Assembly (NCBI GenBank): GCA_963682055.1
Contig: OY821742.1
Coordinates: forward strand, 14,973,752-15,037,751
DNA from: Primula veris
Lineage: Eukaryota > Streptophyta > Magnoliopsida > Ericales > Primulaceae
DNA: 64,000 nt
Direction of reading: 5' to 3'
Position numbers and translations under genes: made by a program
Shown here: positions 34,643-45,974 of the stretch, piece after piece
How the letters are laid out: each line of letters opens with the position of its first letter
Position numbering within the stretch: the first letter of the stretch is position 1
Notes under the pieces: generated by a model
Database searches by the model: none
The model's input: the letters and a program-made list of their open reading frames with translations, nothing else
What the model was told of the DNA's origin: nothing

Positions 34643-36179
34643 AATTTCTGAAGCAGAATAGGTAACGACATGCATTTTTACTTTATTTGTTTTTTTTAAT
34701 TAATCCTCGGGGGCTAGGGGTTGGTTCATGTTTTCACTGGTTTTCAAGTATTTGAACAAGATTGCTTAAAGCTCATTTTTTCACACGCCGATCTAATTAT
34801 TAGGTGAAATATAAATTCGTAATCGGGGAAATAAGTCAATTACTTATGTCAGGGTGCTTTTGCCGTTTCCAAATTTAAAAAGTTCTTCACTTCATTTACA
34901 GAGAAGAGGAATAAAAACTGAATGGCAAATGGAAGAAGAACCAGGTTTACCATATCAAATTATCAATCATGGAATCTATTATAGACTGCGAGTCTGCGAG
35001 CAGAGAAGATATCATAAATTTACGGATACGAATTTGAATATGAATAATCATTAGTACTAAAATCTCTACTTTTGTTTTTGGCAGTTCTTTGACTGAACTT
35101 ACCAACGTTTCGGCTTCAAAAAGCCTTGAAGGCGTGTTTTTCGTCTCGAAGTTTAAAAAGACTGTTCTTATTTGCTGGAAACTGCACAAAGTGTCACAGA
35201 AGTGGATACCTACTTTGTATTTAATGTGTTTTTTTTTCTTTTTTCAATGGGTATGAATACCCTGAATTTCAATTTTTTTTCTTTTGGATTTTTGCGTATT
35301 ATTATGTGAAGTGTTTTATCTTTGGTATATTTCTTAGCTTTAATCATTACTCAATCATGAATGCATCAGTTCTAATGTTATAAACGCCCATGCTACTCTT
35401 TTAGTGAATCTCTCGGAAAAATGATTTGGTCATGCTTTCTCCACTGAAAAGATTTGAAGGTCACACTAAGGTTTCTTTGCGATCTTTTATATTCCTTCAG
35501 AAGATGTGAAGTAAACTAGTACTCGATTTATTCGCTCTAAACGTTGTCGTAGAGTTTGAGTCGTCATTTATGTTTAATTTGGGTTGTAATGGAGATAAAG
35601 TGGATAAAGTCGGACTAAATCTGTCTGGTCCCCCTTGTTTCTTTTGAAATAGTAAAATTCCAACCTTAGCAATAGATGGATTTGGTTTTGGTCCCCCATA
35701 TTTGAAAGGCAAAAGCTACAGAATTGCCCTTCGCACATGTATAGGGGTGTAGGGGTACTAATTGTAGTATTGGATAAATTTTTGTTTAGTACGTTGCTCT
35801 GGTCTTAAAATTAGAAAACACAAATTTGGTATATCTTGTTTAAAATTTAGTACATTAAAGGCTCATGAGATGTCAGGAGTCGAGTTGAATTCCGCAAGCT
35901 TTCTGATCCACTTCAACACTACACTCTCAAAAACGCATGAACAGAAATCTATCAGTGATATACGAGCAAATGAAAGTAGACTACATATGAATCCCAAGAC
36001 TAGAAAAGTCAAATCAGAAATTAGATAATACACGTGATATCATCAATCTCCAAAATTGTGCAGATTTTGTTCATGGGAAAGGTAAAGTTGCTCGAGATGA
36101 GTGCTTTGTTGAGACTCATCTTTCGTGGTGTGTCTGCATATGTATATTGTTTTCCAATGTTTATGTCTGTTAGACTGAT
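34643..36179. other. NLR 3' region and intergenic, no second gene seen
   Basis: Presumed 3' UTR followed by AT-rich DNA. Short open frames at 34854-35054 and elsewhere have no recognisable motif. Confidence 0.4.
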
Positions 36180-36611
36180 ATTACATCACACAATATCACA
36201 AACATCTACATAGAGAGACTTCCGCTCTACGAAAGGATTGACCACACGACTCGATAGCTGCTTTCGTCGAGCAGTAGAGAAGACATGATGTATCTTGGAA
36301 ATTTATTGCCTTTCAAGACCAGAAGTTTAGAAGTTTGATGGTGGCCAAATTGAGTTTAAGGGAAAACAGTTTAATAATTTTGGTCTCATCCACTGTTGGC
36401 ATTTGAATTACTTATTGTTGTATAATTACGTTTCAGTCCTATAGTTTCATATAGTTATATTTCTGCCCTATAATTTTATATAATTACATTTCAATCAATC
36501 AGTTTCAGGTATTTACATTCCAGTCCTCTAGTTTTGGGTATTTACATTCCAATCATGTAATTTCAGTTTATTATGATTTAGTCCAGCAGTATTGTTTTAT
36601 TACAATACAAT
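36180..36611 (+). repeat. old Copia-type LTR relic A
   Basis: The word series ACTCGATAG..CTTTCGTCGAGCAGTAG, AGTCCTATAGTTTCATATAG and TTTAGTCCAGCAGT is repeated in the same order at 36847-36950 plus 45147-45420. The layout (stop/start signals with a pyrimidine-rich CAGTCC tail) is like the tails of the Copia LTRs elsewhere in the window. No complete borders. Confidence 0.5.
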
Positions 36612-36612
36612 G

Positions 36613-36772
36613 AGTGTTTCAAAAATCGGCCTAGGCGGGGACTAGGCGCCTAGGCGGGGACTAGGCGCCTAGGCATTAGGCGGACTTAGGATGGAAAAAG
36701 ACGGTCTAGGTGGCCAATTAGGCGCTAGGCGGACCCTTTCCGCCTAGAACCCGCCTAGCGCTTTTTTAAACC
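36613..36772. mobile_element. foldback MITE rich in CCTAGGCG
   Basis: The ends AGTGTTTCAAAAATCGG and CGCTTTTTTAAACC are inversely related. The interior is packed with CCTAGGCG / CGCCTAGG words that pair with each other. It sits at the tail of LTR relic A. Resembles a common plant foldback repeat; superfamily unknown. Confidence 0.6.
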
Positions 36773-36779
36773 TTACATT

Positions 36780-36950
36780 CCATTTTTAGTCCATGCATTA
36801 TCGTTCACCAATTCGTAAAAGCATCACACACACACACACACCCTATCATAAACATTTAGAGAGAGAGAGAGTACCGCTCCACAAAAGGCTCGACCGGATG
36901 ACTCGATAGATGGTTCGTTCGAGCCGTAGTGAACAGACATTATACCTTTG
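36780..36950 (+). repeat. old LTR relic B, left part
   Basis: Host sequence interrupted by the Sirevirus-like insertion. It resumes at 45147. The stretch 36847-36950 (GAGAGA run, CTCGACCGGATGACTCGATAG...) is also the segment copied inside the tandem array. Confidence 0.6.
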
Positions 36951-39514
36951 TGTTGAACTTAGAGTTCAATAATAGATTTTGATTATAACTTTGATTATGT
37001 TTTTAATGATTTTACGATTTCGATGATATAATGCTTGTCTTGTCCAAAAATAGAAAATGTATATTTCAGGACTTTAAAATGATAGAGCAGTCGATAACGA
37101 AGCCAACGGTTCAAGAGGAACCAAAATCGGAGCTAAAACGAATAAGGTACAAGCATTCGAAGTTTAAAGAGAAGACCGAGAAACTGCCAGAGAAAACGAC
37201 AGATCGTCTGGAAAAAAACGACCGATCGTTTTGGTCCAAAATTCTTCCAGTGAGGTCGTCTGAAAAACGACCGGTCGAAATTCAGAAACGACCGATCGTT
37301 TTCTGAAAACGACCGATCGACTGCAGAAAACGACCGATCGTTTTCTGCAGATTTTGAAAACAGCTTTTCAGCTTATTCTGGAAAATTGCTTAAAACCTAT
37401 GGATAAAACACTCAACCATTTCCAACGGTCATATACAGAAAAACAGACTTTGATGACCATATAAACCACCCCAAATCACTCTCCAAACACATCCATTACA
37501 TCCAATCATAATCAATTACCCTCCTTCAACCTCTCTCATTCAAAACCCTAAATATCACCATTTTGGTGAAAATATTCGAAAAAGAGGGAAATTAAGGAGA
37601 AAGCGATTCAAGCTCAAACAATATCAAAAACTCACCAATTAGCTTATTTAGAAGCAAATAAAATAGTGAGTGTAGTTACATTATTGTAACAAATTTTGTA
37701 AAGAGTAATTTATAAACTCATTTGTGAGTGAGTGATCGGGTAGAGGCTTTGTAAGCGAGTGTTGCTTAAAAGCTCTAGGTCTTTTCATTTGGGATACTCA
37801 TAAAGTGAGGGGGAGCTTAATCGGTCGATTAGCTCGATAGGATTTGTAATATTCGGAAGAATATTTTTAGTGAAATACGCGGTAGTACCGAGGAGAGGAC
37901 GTAGGCTGTTTGCCGAACCTCTATAAATCTTGGTGTCAATTTCTTCCCTTAACTTTTACTTTCCGCAACTTATATTATTGCTTAATTTCTTGCTTGCGTT
38001 TAGGACTTATAGCTTTTCATTAACGTTATTAAATGCTTAAGCTTAGAATAGCAAAAAGTTGGGTTATTAGTTGCCATTAAGTTTAATTAGGCGAAAAGCG
38101 CCCAAAACCTTATTCACCCCCCCCCCCCCCCACAAACATTTAGAGAGAGAGAGAGTACCGCTCCACAAAAGGCTCGACCGGATGACTCGATAGATGGTTC
38201 GTTCGAGCAGTAGTGAACAGACATTATACCTTTGTGTTGAACTTAGAGTTCAATAATAGATTTTGATTATAACTTTGATTATGTTTTTAATGATTTTACG
38301 ATTTCGATGATATAATGCTTGTCTTGTCCAAAAATAGAAAATGTATATTTCAGGACTTTAAAATGATAGAGCAGTCGATAACGAAGCCAACGGTTCAAGA
38401 GGAACCAAAATCGGAGCTAAAACGAATAAGGTACAAGCATTCGAAGTTTAAAGAGAAGACCGAGAAACTGCCAGAGAAAACGACAGATCGTCTGGACAAA
38501 AACGACCGATCGTTTTGGTCCAAAATTCTTCCAGTGAGGTCGTCTGAAAAACGACCGGTCGAAATTCAGAAACGACCGATCGTTTTCTGAAAACGACCGA
38601 TCGACTGCAGAAAACGACCGATCGTTTTCTGCAGATTTTGAAAACAGCTTTTCAGCTTATTCTGGAAAATTGCTTAAAACCTATGGATAAAACACTCAAC
38701 CATTTCCAACGGTCATATACAGAAAAACAGACTTTGATGACCATATAAACCACCCCAAATCACTCTCCAAACACATCCATTACATCCAATCATAATCAAT
38801 TACCCTCCTTCAACCTCTCTCATTCAAAACCCTAAATATCACCATTTTGGTGAAAATATTCGAAAAAGAGGGAAATTAAGGAGAAAGCGATTCAAGCTCA
38901 AACAATATCAAAAACTCACCAATTAGCTTATTTAGAAGAAAATAAAATAGTGAGTGTAGTTACATTATTGTAACAAATTTTGTAAAGAGTAATTTATAAA
39001 CTCATTTGTGAGCGAGTGATCGGGTAGAGGCTTTGTAAGCGAGTGTTGCTTAAAAGCTCTAGGTCTTTTCATTTGGGATACTCATAAAGTGAGGGGGAGC
39101 TTAATCGGTCGATTAGCTCGATAGGATTTGTAATATTCGGAAGAATATTTTTAGTGAAATACGCGGTAGTACCGAGGAGAGGACGTAGGCTGTTTGCCGA
39201 ACCTCTATAAATCTTGGTGTCAATTTCTTCCCTTAACTTTTACTTTCCGCAACTTATATTATTGCTTAATTTCTTGCTTGCGTTTAGGACTTATAGCTTT
39301 TCATTAACGTTATTAAATGCTTAAGCTTAGAATAGCAAAAAGTTGGGTTATTAGTTGCCATTAAGTTTAATTAGGCGAAAAGCGCCCAAAACCTTATTCA
39401 CCCCCCCCCCCACAAACATTTAGAGAGAGAGAGAGTACCGCTCCACAAAAGGCTCGACCGGATGACTCGATAGATGGTTCGTTCGAGCAGTAGTGAACAG
39501 ACATTATACCTTTG

Positions 39515-40724
39515 TGTTGAACTTAGAGTTCAATAATAGATTTTGATTATAACTTTGATTATGTTTTTAATGATTTTACGATTTCGATGATATAATGCTT
39601 GTCTTGTCCAAAAATAGAAAATGTATATTTCAGGACTTTAAAATGATAGAGCAGTCGATAACGAAGCCAACGGTTCAAGAGGAACCAAAATCGGAGCTAA
39701 AACGAATAAGGTACAAGCATTCGAAGTTTAAAGAGAAGACCGAGAAACTGCCAGAGAAAACGACAGATCGTCTGGACAAAAACGACCGATCGTTTTGGTC
39801 CAAAATTCTTCCAGTGAGGTCGTCTGAAAAACGACCGGTCGAAATTCAGAAACGACCGATCGTTTTCTGAAAACGACCGATCGACTGCAGAAAACGACCG
39901 ATCGTTTTCTGCAGATTTTGAAAACAGCTTTTCAGCTTATTCTGGAAAATTGCTTAAAACCTATGGATAAAACACTCAACCATTTCCAACGGTCATATAT
40001 AGAAAAACAGACTTTGATGACCATATAAACCACCCCAAATCACTCTCCAAACACATCCATTACATCCAATCATAATCAATTACCCTCCTTCAACCTCTCT
40101 CATTCAAAACCCTAAATATCACCATTTTGGTGAAAATATTCGAAAAAGAGGGAAATTAAGGAGAAAGCGATTCAAGCTCAAACAATATCAAAAACTCACC
40201 AATTAGCTTATTTAGAAGAAAATAAAATAGTGAGTGTAGTTACATTATTGTAACAAATTTTGTAAAGAGTAATTTATAAACTCATTTGTGAGCGAGTGAT
40301 CGGGTAGAGGCTTTGTAAGCGAGTGTTGCTTAAAAGCTCTAGGTCTTTTCATTTGGGATACTCATAAAGTGAGGGGGAGCTTAATCGGTCGATTAGCTCG
40401 ATAGGATTTGTAATATTCGGAAGAATATTTTTAGTGAAATACGCGGTAGTACCGAGGAGAGGACGTAGGCTGTTTGCCGAACCTCTATAAATCTTGGTGT
40501 CAATTTCTTCCCTTAACTTTTACTTTCCGCAACTTATATTATTGCTTAATTTCTTGCTTGCGTTTAGGACTTATAGCTTTTCATTAACGTTATTAAATGC
40601 TTAAGCTTAGAATAGCAAAAAGTTGGGTTATTAGTTGCCATTAAGTTTAATTAGGCGAAAAGCGCCCAAAACCTTATTCACCCCCCCCCCCCCCTTTCCT
40701 AAGGTTTAGCCGTACGGGCCAACA
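39515..40724 (+). repeat. complete 5' LTR of the Sirevirus-like element
   Basis: TGTTGAACTTAG...GGGCCAACA, 1210 bp. It contains four CGACCGATCG sites plus one CGACCGGTCG in its first third, and a C-run near its end (40680-40694). Confidence 0.92.
39779..39912. promoter_or_regulatory. cluster of CGACCGATCG near-palindromes in LTR
   Basis: AACGACCGATCGTTTT-type sites occur four times, plus CGACCGGTCG (a perfect palindrome), within about 130 bp. The cluster is present in all four LTR copies (also near 37215-37350, 38500-38630 and 43555-43665; the 3' LTR has one site fewer). Sirevirus LTRs are known for repeated palindromic motifs, so a cis-regulatory role is plausible. Confidence 0.55.
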
Positions 40725-40740
40725 ATTGGTATCAGAGCCG
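40725..40740 (+). other. primer binding site (initiator-Met tRNA)
   Basis: TGGTATCAGAGC at 40727-40738, two bases after the LTR, is the canonical plant Copia minus-strand primer site. Confidence 0.93.
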
Positions 40741-40786
40741 AGGCTCTTTCATATAGGAATCTAACGATTTAAGAGTTTAGATCCCG

Positions 40787-43009
40787 ATGGCTAATATACT
40801 TAATTTCGCTTCTGGTATTGCTTCATCACCTAATACTCCACCATATTTTGATGGGATAAATTTTTCATATTGGAAGGATAGGATGAGCATGTTTTTACAA
40901 AGTTATAATGTTAAACTTTGGATGACCATAAAAGTAGGATATTCCGCACATACATCCGAAAATAGCGAGAATCCAATCCCCGTAGAGGACCTAGATAACG
41001 CTCAACTAGAAGCCTACTCTACGAACGCCAAAGCGATGTACACCTTTGTTTGTGCCGTTTCTCCTAACGAGTATAACAAAATTTATGCTTGTAAAACTGC
41101 TAAGGGTATGTGGGATAAGCTAGTAGTTATGCATGAAGGGACTAACCAAGTTAAGGATTGCAAACTCCAACTATTAGTTCATGACTACGAGCTTTTTAAA
41201 ATGAGCGAGGGAGAAACCATTTCCGATATGCTTGCTAGATTTACTACTATTACTAATGGATTAACATCTCTTGTTAAGTGTTTGTCTTGTAAGAAAATGG
41301 TCTCAAAGGTGATTCGGAGCTTACCAAAAGAATGGGAACCAAAGGTCACCGCAATTGAAGAGGCGCACGACATGAACACCTACACTCTTGATGCATTGAC
41401 GGGTTGACTCATTACTCACGAGATCACCCTCAATAGTCACAAGCCAATCTCGAAAAAGAAGGAGATAGCTTTCAAGGGAACAACTTGTGACGAAAGCAAT
41501 AAGCTATCCAACGACGACAAAAATTCAATGCAAATCATTCGAATCGTCAAGGAAATACTTAAGCTAAAAGACCAACGCAAACATAAAGGTAAATCGTCAA
41601 ATAATTCAATTTATTCTAACGATTTTGTTTGCTATACTTGTGGTAAGGAAGGACACATGGCGAGAGATTGCGTCAAGAATTGCAAGAGCAAAGGCAAGAA
41701 GAAAATATCCGCTTCAAGCTCTAGCTATAGCTCCGACCAAGACGAAGGCGGTCATGTTGCATGCTATGTGGCCTTGGAAGACAACAATGAGCCTAACCAA
41801 TCGTCTTCAAGTGAAAGTGAAAGCGAAGCCGATGAGGTAAATGATCTATCTTATGATGAATTACTTCATATGTGCGATGTTTACTCCAAAAAATTTCCTA
41901 AACTTGTCGAAAAGGTCGACTCTCTTAAAAGGATAAATTCTTCTCTCAATGAATAAATAAGATCCTTGAAAAGAGACAAAATTGAAAAGGAGTCTATTCC
42001 GACATCGTCATTCTCTTTACATGATATAGATGACGAAAAGGAAGACTTGAAAGACAAAAACAATGATCTCGTCTTTCAAAACAAGTCTTTACAAACCGAG
42101 ATCAAATTTCTTAAAAATGAAGTCTCTAGACTTACTAAAACTCTTTCAAAACCATCTTCTTTAGATTGCGACTTATTAGAAAACTTTGAAGAGTTAAAAG
42201 ATGTTTTTGATAAAGTTAAAAGCAAAAACAAGGTTTTGAGTTCTCATGCTTTTAACTTAAATGACAAGGTCGAGCTTTTAGAAACCAAGAATGAAACTTT
42301 GAAAACTAAAAACAACGATCTTGTCATTTCCATTGAAAAACTAAATTTAACAATTTCAAAGTTTTCTAAAGGTAAAACCGTTTTAGATAACATTTTGAGT
42401 TGTCAAAAAGATTTCAATGATAAGAGTGGTTTAGGTTTTGATTGCATTAGCTCCACTTCAAACAAAACCCGCTTCGTCAAGGCCTCTAACATTTCTAAAA
42501 CTCCTACCCCGCCTAAACAAGAGGTTGTTTTTACCAAAGGGAGTACTTTCAAGATTTTTCAAAAATATTTTAATGATAGAAAAGGGTTAGGTTTTAAAAC
42601 CAAAATGGATACTCCGAAAAACCTTTCCAAAACTTCGTATAACTCTGGTTATACTAAAAAGTTCATGCATTGCATACATTGTAGTAGAAATGAGCATATT
42701 TCTTCTAGATGTCCTTATCGCTTTCATGTTAGTAGAAGCGATTTGAAATGGGTAGTAAAGACCCATGCCACTTACAATGTCGGCCCCAAAAGAAATTGGG
42801 GACAAAAAGACAAATCTTGTATTGTAGGTATCTCCATTCAAAAGGAGAAAATCAACAATTGGTTGACAACACCAGCAAAAGTCGTGGAAGTCAAGAAGAT
42901 CGACTCCACCATCAAGAATGAAGTGCCATTAATCGACAAAGGTGGAAGGCATACCAACAAATGGTACCACCTATTTGGACTTGGAAACGCTCAATGCAAA
43001 TGTCATTAG
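40787..43009 (+). pseudogene. Sirevirus-type gag with two in-frame stops
   Basis: One frame of 741 codons interrupted by TGA (41405-41407, after TLDALTG) and TAA (41954-41956, after NSSLNE). The N-terminal capsid-like part has PYFDGINFSYWKDRM. Zinc knuckle 1 is CYTCGKEGHMARDC (about 41632). A serine/glutamate-rich linker and a lysine-rich coiled coil (about 42000-42400) follow. Zinc knuckle 2 is CIHCSRNEHISSRC (about 42672). The frame ends without protease motifs. It would package the RNA and build particles; as written the product is truncated. Only two nonsense changes and no frameshift suggest fairly recent decay. Confidence 0.88.
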
Positions 43010-43286
43010 CGAGCGGACTCGACATCACATATTCGGTATACTCTACTCTTTAATATTTACATATATGTGATTAGTTGGGGCATATGCATCATAATAGCAT
43101 TTTTCATGTTTTAGTATTTTCTTTGAAAACCCTCCACATAACCTCATATTTTTTTATTTATTGCATTTTGATAATGCCAAAGGGGGAGAAAAATGATATT
43201 TAGAGTAATGAATTTTATTAAAATGGAGGAGATATATTTATACTTGCAAAATCATCATTAGTTTGTCATAATCAAATGGGAGAGAT
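43010..43286 (+). other. 3' non-coding region with polypurine tracts
   Basis: AAAGGGGGAGAAAAATG (about 43181-43196) and AAATGGGAGAGAT directly before the 3' LTR are polypurine tracts. More than one such tract is typical of Sireviruses. Pol would normally lie upstream but is absent. Confidence 0.7.
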
Positions 43287-44483
43287 TGTTGAACTTAGAG
43301 TTCAATAATAGATTTTGATTATAACTTTGATTATGTTTTTAATGATTTTACGATTTCGATGATATAATGCTTGTCTTATCCAAAAATAGAAAATGTATAT
43401 TTCAGGACTTTAAAATGATAGAGCAGTCGATAATGAAGCCAACGGTTCAAGCGGAACCAAAATCGGAGCTAAAACGAATAAGCTACAAGCATTCGAAGTT
43501 TAAAGAGAAGACCGAGAAACTGCCAGAGAAAACGACCGATCATCTGGACAAAAACGACCGATCGTTTTGGTCCAAAATTCTTCCAGTGAGGTCTTCTGAA
43601 AAACGACCGGTCGAAATTCAGAAACGACCGATCGTTTTCTGAAAACGACCGATCGTTTTCTGCAGATTTCGAAAACAGCTTTTCAGTTTATTCTGGAAAA
43701 TTGCTTAAAACCTATGGATAAAATACTCAACCACTTCCAACGGTCATATACAGAAAAACAGACTTTGCTGACCATATAAACCACCCCAAATCACTCTCCA
43801 AACACATCCATTACATCCAATCATAACCAATTACCCTCCTTCAACCTCTCTCATTCAAAACCCTAAATATCATCATTTTGGTGAAAATATTCGAAAAAGA
43901 GGGAAATTAAGGAGAAAGCGATTCAAGCTCAAACAAAATCAAAGACTCACCAATTAGCTTATTTAGAAGCAAATAAAATAGTGAGTGTAGTTACATTATT
44001 GTAACAAATTTTGTAAAGAGTAATTTATAAACTCATTTGTGAGCGAGTGATCGGGTAGAGGCTTTGTAAGCGAGTGTTGCTTAAAAGCTCTAGGTCTTTT
44101 CATTCGGGATACTCATAAAGTGAGGGGGAGCTTAATCGGTTGATTAGCTCGATAGGATTTGTAATATCCGGAAGAATATTTTTAGTGAAATACTCGGTAG
44201 TAACGAGTAGAGGACGTAGGCCGTTTGCCGAACCTCTATAAATCTTGGTGTCAATTTCTTCCCTTAACTTTTACTTTCCGCAACTTATATTATTGCTTAA
44301 TTTCTTGCTTGCGTTTAGGACTTATAGCGTTTCATTAACGTTATTAAACGCTTAAGCTTAGAATAGTAAAAAGTTGGGTTATTAGTTGTCATTAAGTTTA
44401 ATTAGGCGAAAAACGCCAAAAACCTTATTCACACCCCCCCCCCCCCCTCCCTCCCCCTCTAAGGTTTAGCTGTACGGGCCAAC
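43287..44483 (+). repeat. 3' LTR of the Sirevirus-like element
   Basis: Collinear with the 5' LTR but more diverged from it than the 5' copies are from each other. Its end (GGGCCAAC) is fused directly to an internal LTR position. Confidence 0.9.
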
Positions 44484-45078
44484 CCTCCTTCAACCTCTCT
44501 CATTCAAAACCCTAAATATCACCATTTTGGTGAAAATATTCGAAAAAGAGGGAAATTAAGGAGAAAACGATTCAAGTTCAAACAACATCAAAGACTCACC
44601 AATTAGCTTATTTAGAAGCAAATAAAATAGTGAGTGTAGTTACATTATTGTAACAAATTTTGTAAAGAGTAATTTATAAATTCATTTGTGAGCGAGTGAT
44701 CGGGTAGAGGCTTTGTAAGCGAGTGTTGCTTAAAAGCTCTAGGTCTTTTCATTCGGGATACTCATAAAGTGAGGGGGAGCTTAATCGGTCGATTAGCTCG
44801 ATAGGATTTGTAATATCCAGAAGAATATTTTTAGTGAAATACTCGGTAGTACCGAGGAGAGGACGTAGGCCGTTTGCCGAACCTCTATAAATCTTGGTGT
44901 CAATTTCTTCCCTTAACTTTTACTTTCCGCAACTTATATTATTGCTTAATTTCTTGCTTGCGTTTAGGACTTATAGCTTTTCATTAACGTTATTAAACGC
45001 TTAAGCTTAGAATAGTAAAAAGTTGGGTTATTAATTGCCATTAAGTTTAATTAGGCGAAAAGCGCCAAAAAGCTTATT

Positions 45079-45110
<32 letters not shown>

Positions 45111-45141
45111 CCCCTCTAAGGTTTAGCCGTACGGCCCAACA
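44484..45141 (+). repeat. partial LTR copy appended to 3' LTR
   Basis: Repeats LTR positions from about 547 to the end. The junction has the shared word ACCCTCCTT. It contains a very long C-run (about 45080-45107) and ends GGCCCAACA before the CTTTG target duplicate. Confidence 0.9.
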
Positions 45142-45146
45142 CTTTG

Positions 45147-45430
45147 GAAACGGGAACTCGTCAAGGTTAAGGTGGTATGTGGTCTCGTTTGAAATATCTA
45201 TATCTACTGTTTGCATTTCAGTTTCAGTCTATTAGTTTCATATAATTTTATCCAGTCCTATAATTTTATATAATTATATTCCAGTCTATTAGTTTCAGTT
45301 ATTTACATCTCAGCTCTGTAGTTTTGGGTATTTACATTTAAATCATGTAATTTCAATTTATTAGGATTTAGTCCAGCAGTTTTATTTTTATTTCAATACA
45401 ATCCGGTTTTTGAAATAAAACTTTATATTC
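45147..45430 (+). repeat. old LTR relic B, right part
   Basis: Continues the host LTR interrupted at 36950: GTCAAGGTTAAGGTGGTATG, then AGTCCTATAATTTTATAT and TTTAGTCCAGCAGT, collinear with relic A (36420-36600). Confidence 0.5.
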
Positions 45431-45974
45431 TTGCTTGATTTTATTCTGTTAATCCACATTTTATTGCGGTCATAATTACAGAGTACCCAATATATTGTTT
45501 GAACAATATTAAGAGACCAAAATGTAAATGAGAAGACAAGAGTGAGTAATAAATCAAACAGACTAGACCTTACAAATTTAAAGAGAAAAAAAACTACATA
45601 CCAAAAAAGTTACCAATTGTTACCATTGTCTATGATATAGTTCCACTTGATCGTTAATTTTTGCCTACTTTGTTGTCATGATTTAGAAGCACTCGTTTGT
45701 CTATGAAAAATATATATTTTGGAATTGAAAGAGGCTCGCAACTTTGAATGTAGTACCTTGATCGGAGCGACATGAACGCACGCTAATACCTCGGGATAAC
45801 CAACGCCATATGCTCTCATACCTCTGATCCAAAAGTCGTCAAATGGAAACAAGCATACATAAACAGATGTCGTTAATTCAATAAAAAAAATTGCACGTAA
45901 GAGCAAATAAGCAGAAATTCCAGATCAACACAAAAACACTGAAACTCAGTTTAATACTTATAGAAGTAAGGTGT
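45431..45974. other. intergenic; possible orphan exon on minus strand 45750-45906
   Basis: The minus strand is open over 76 codons. A stretch with balanced composition (FPFDDFWIRGMRAYGVGYPE) is followed by AAG-GTAC, a possible donor. No family recognised; may be a gene scrap. Confidence 0.25.

Larger units (their letters stand above)
36847..40724 (+). repeat. tandem array: three units of host flank plus LTR
   Basis: Unit 1 is 36847-38130, unit 2 is 38131-39410, unit 3 is 39411-40724. Each starts with about 104 bp of host DNA ending in CTTTG, then the LTR. Units 1 and 2 stop at the poly(C) run, 30 bp short of the LTR end; only unit 3 has the full 1210-bp LTR (39515-40724). The copies are almost identical. 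Confidence 0.93.
36951..45141 (+). mobile_element. gag-only Sirevirus-like Copia element with amplified 5' LTR
   Basis: LTR termini TGTTGAAC...GGCCAACA, initiator-Met primer site after the 5' LTR, a gag with two zinc knuckles, GGGGGAGA polypurine motifs, and an exact 5-bp target duplication CTTTG (36946-36950 and 45142-45146). There is no protease, integrase, RT or RNase H anywhere between the LTRs, so it depends on helper enzymes. The 5' LTR side is a tandem array (36847-40724) and the 3' LTR is followed by a partial LTR copy. The gag type (YFDGINFSYWKDRM) and repeated purine tracts point to the Sirevirus lineage. Confidence 0.88.

Noticed and set aside
37031..40000. A 91-codon open frame repeated four times (37031, 38315, 39595, 43367)
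   Set aside because: It lies wholly in copies of the Sirevirus-like LTR. Conservation reflects recent LTR duplication, and the frame overlaps the palindromic sites. No protein family match.
45035..45235. Proline-rich frame over the C-run
   Set aside because: Translation of poly(C) at the end of the LTR.
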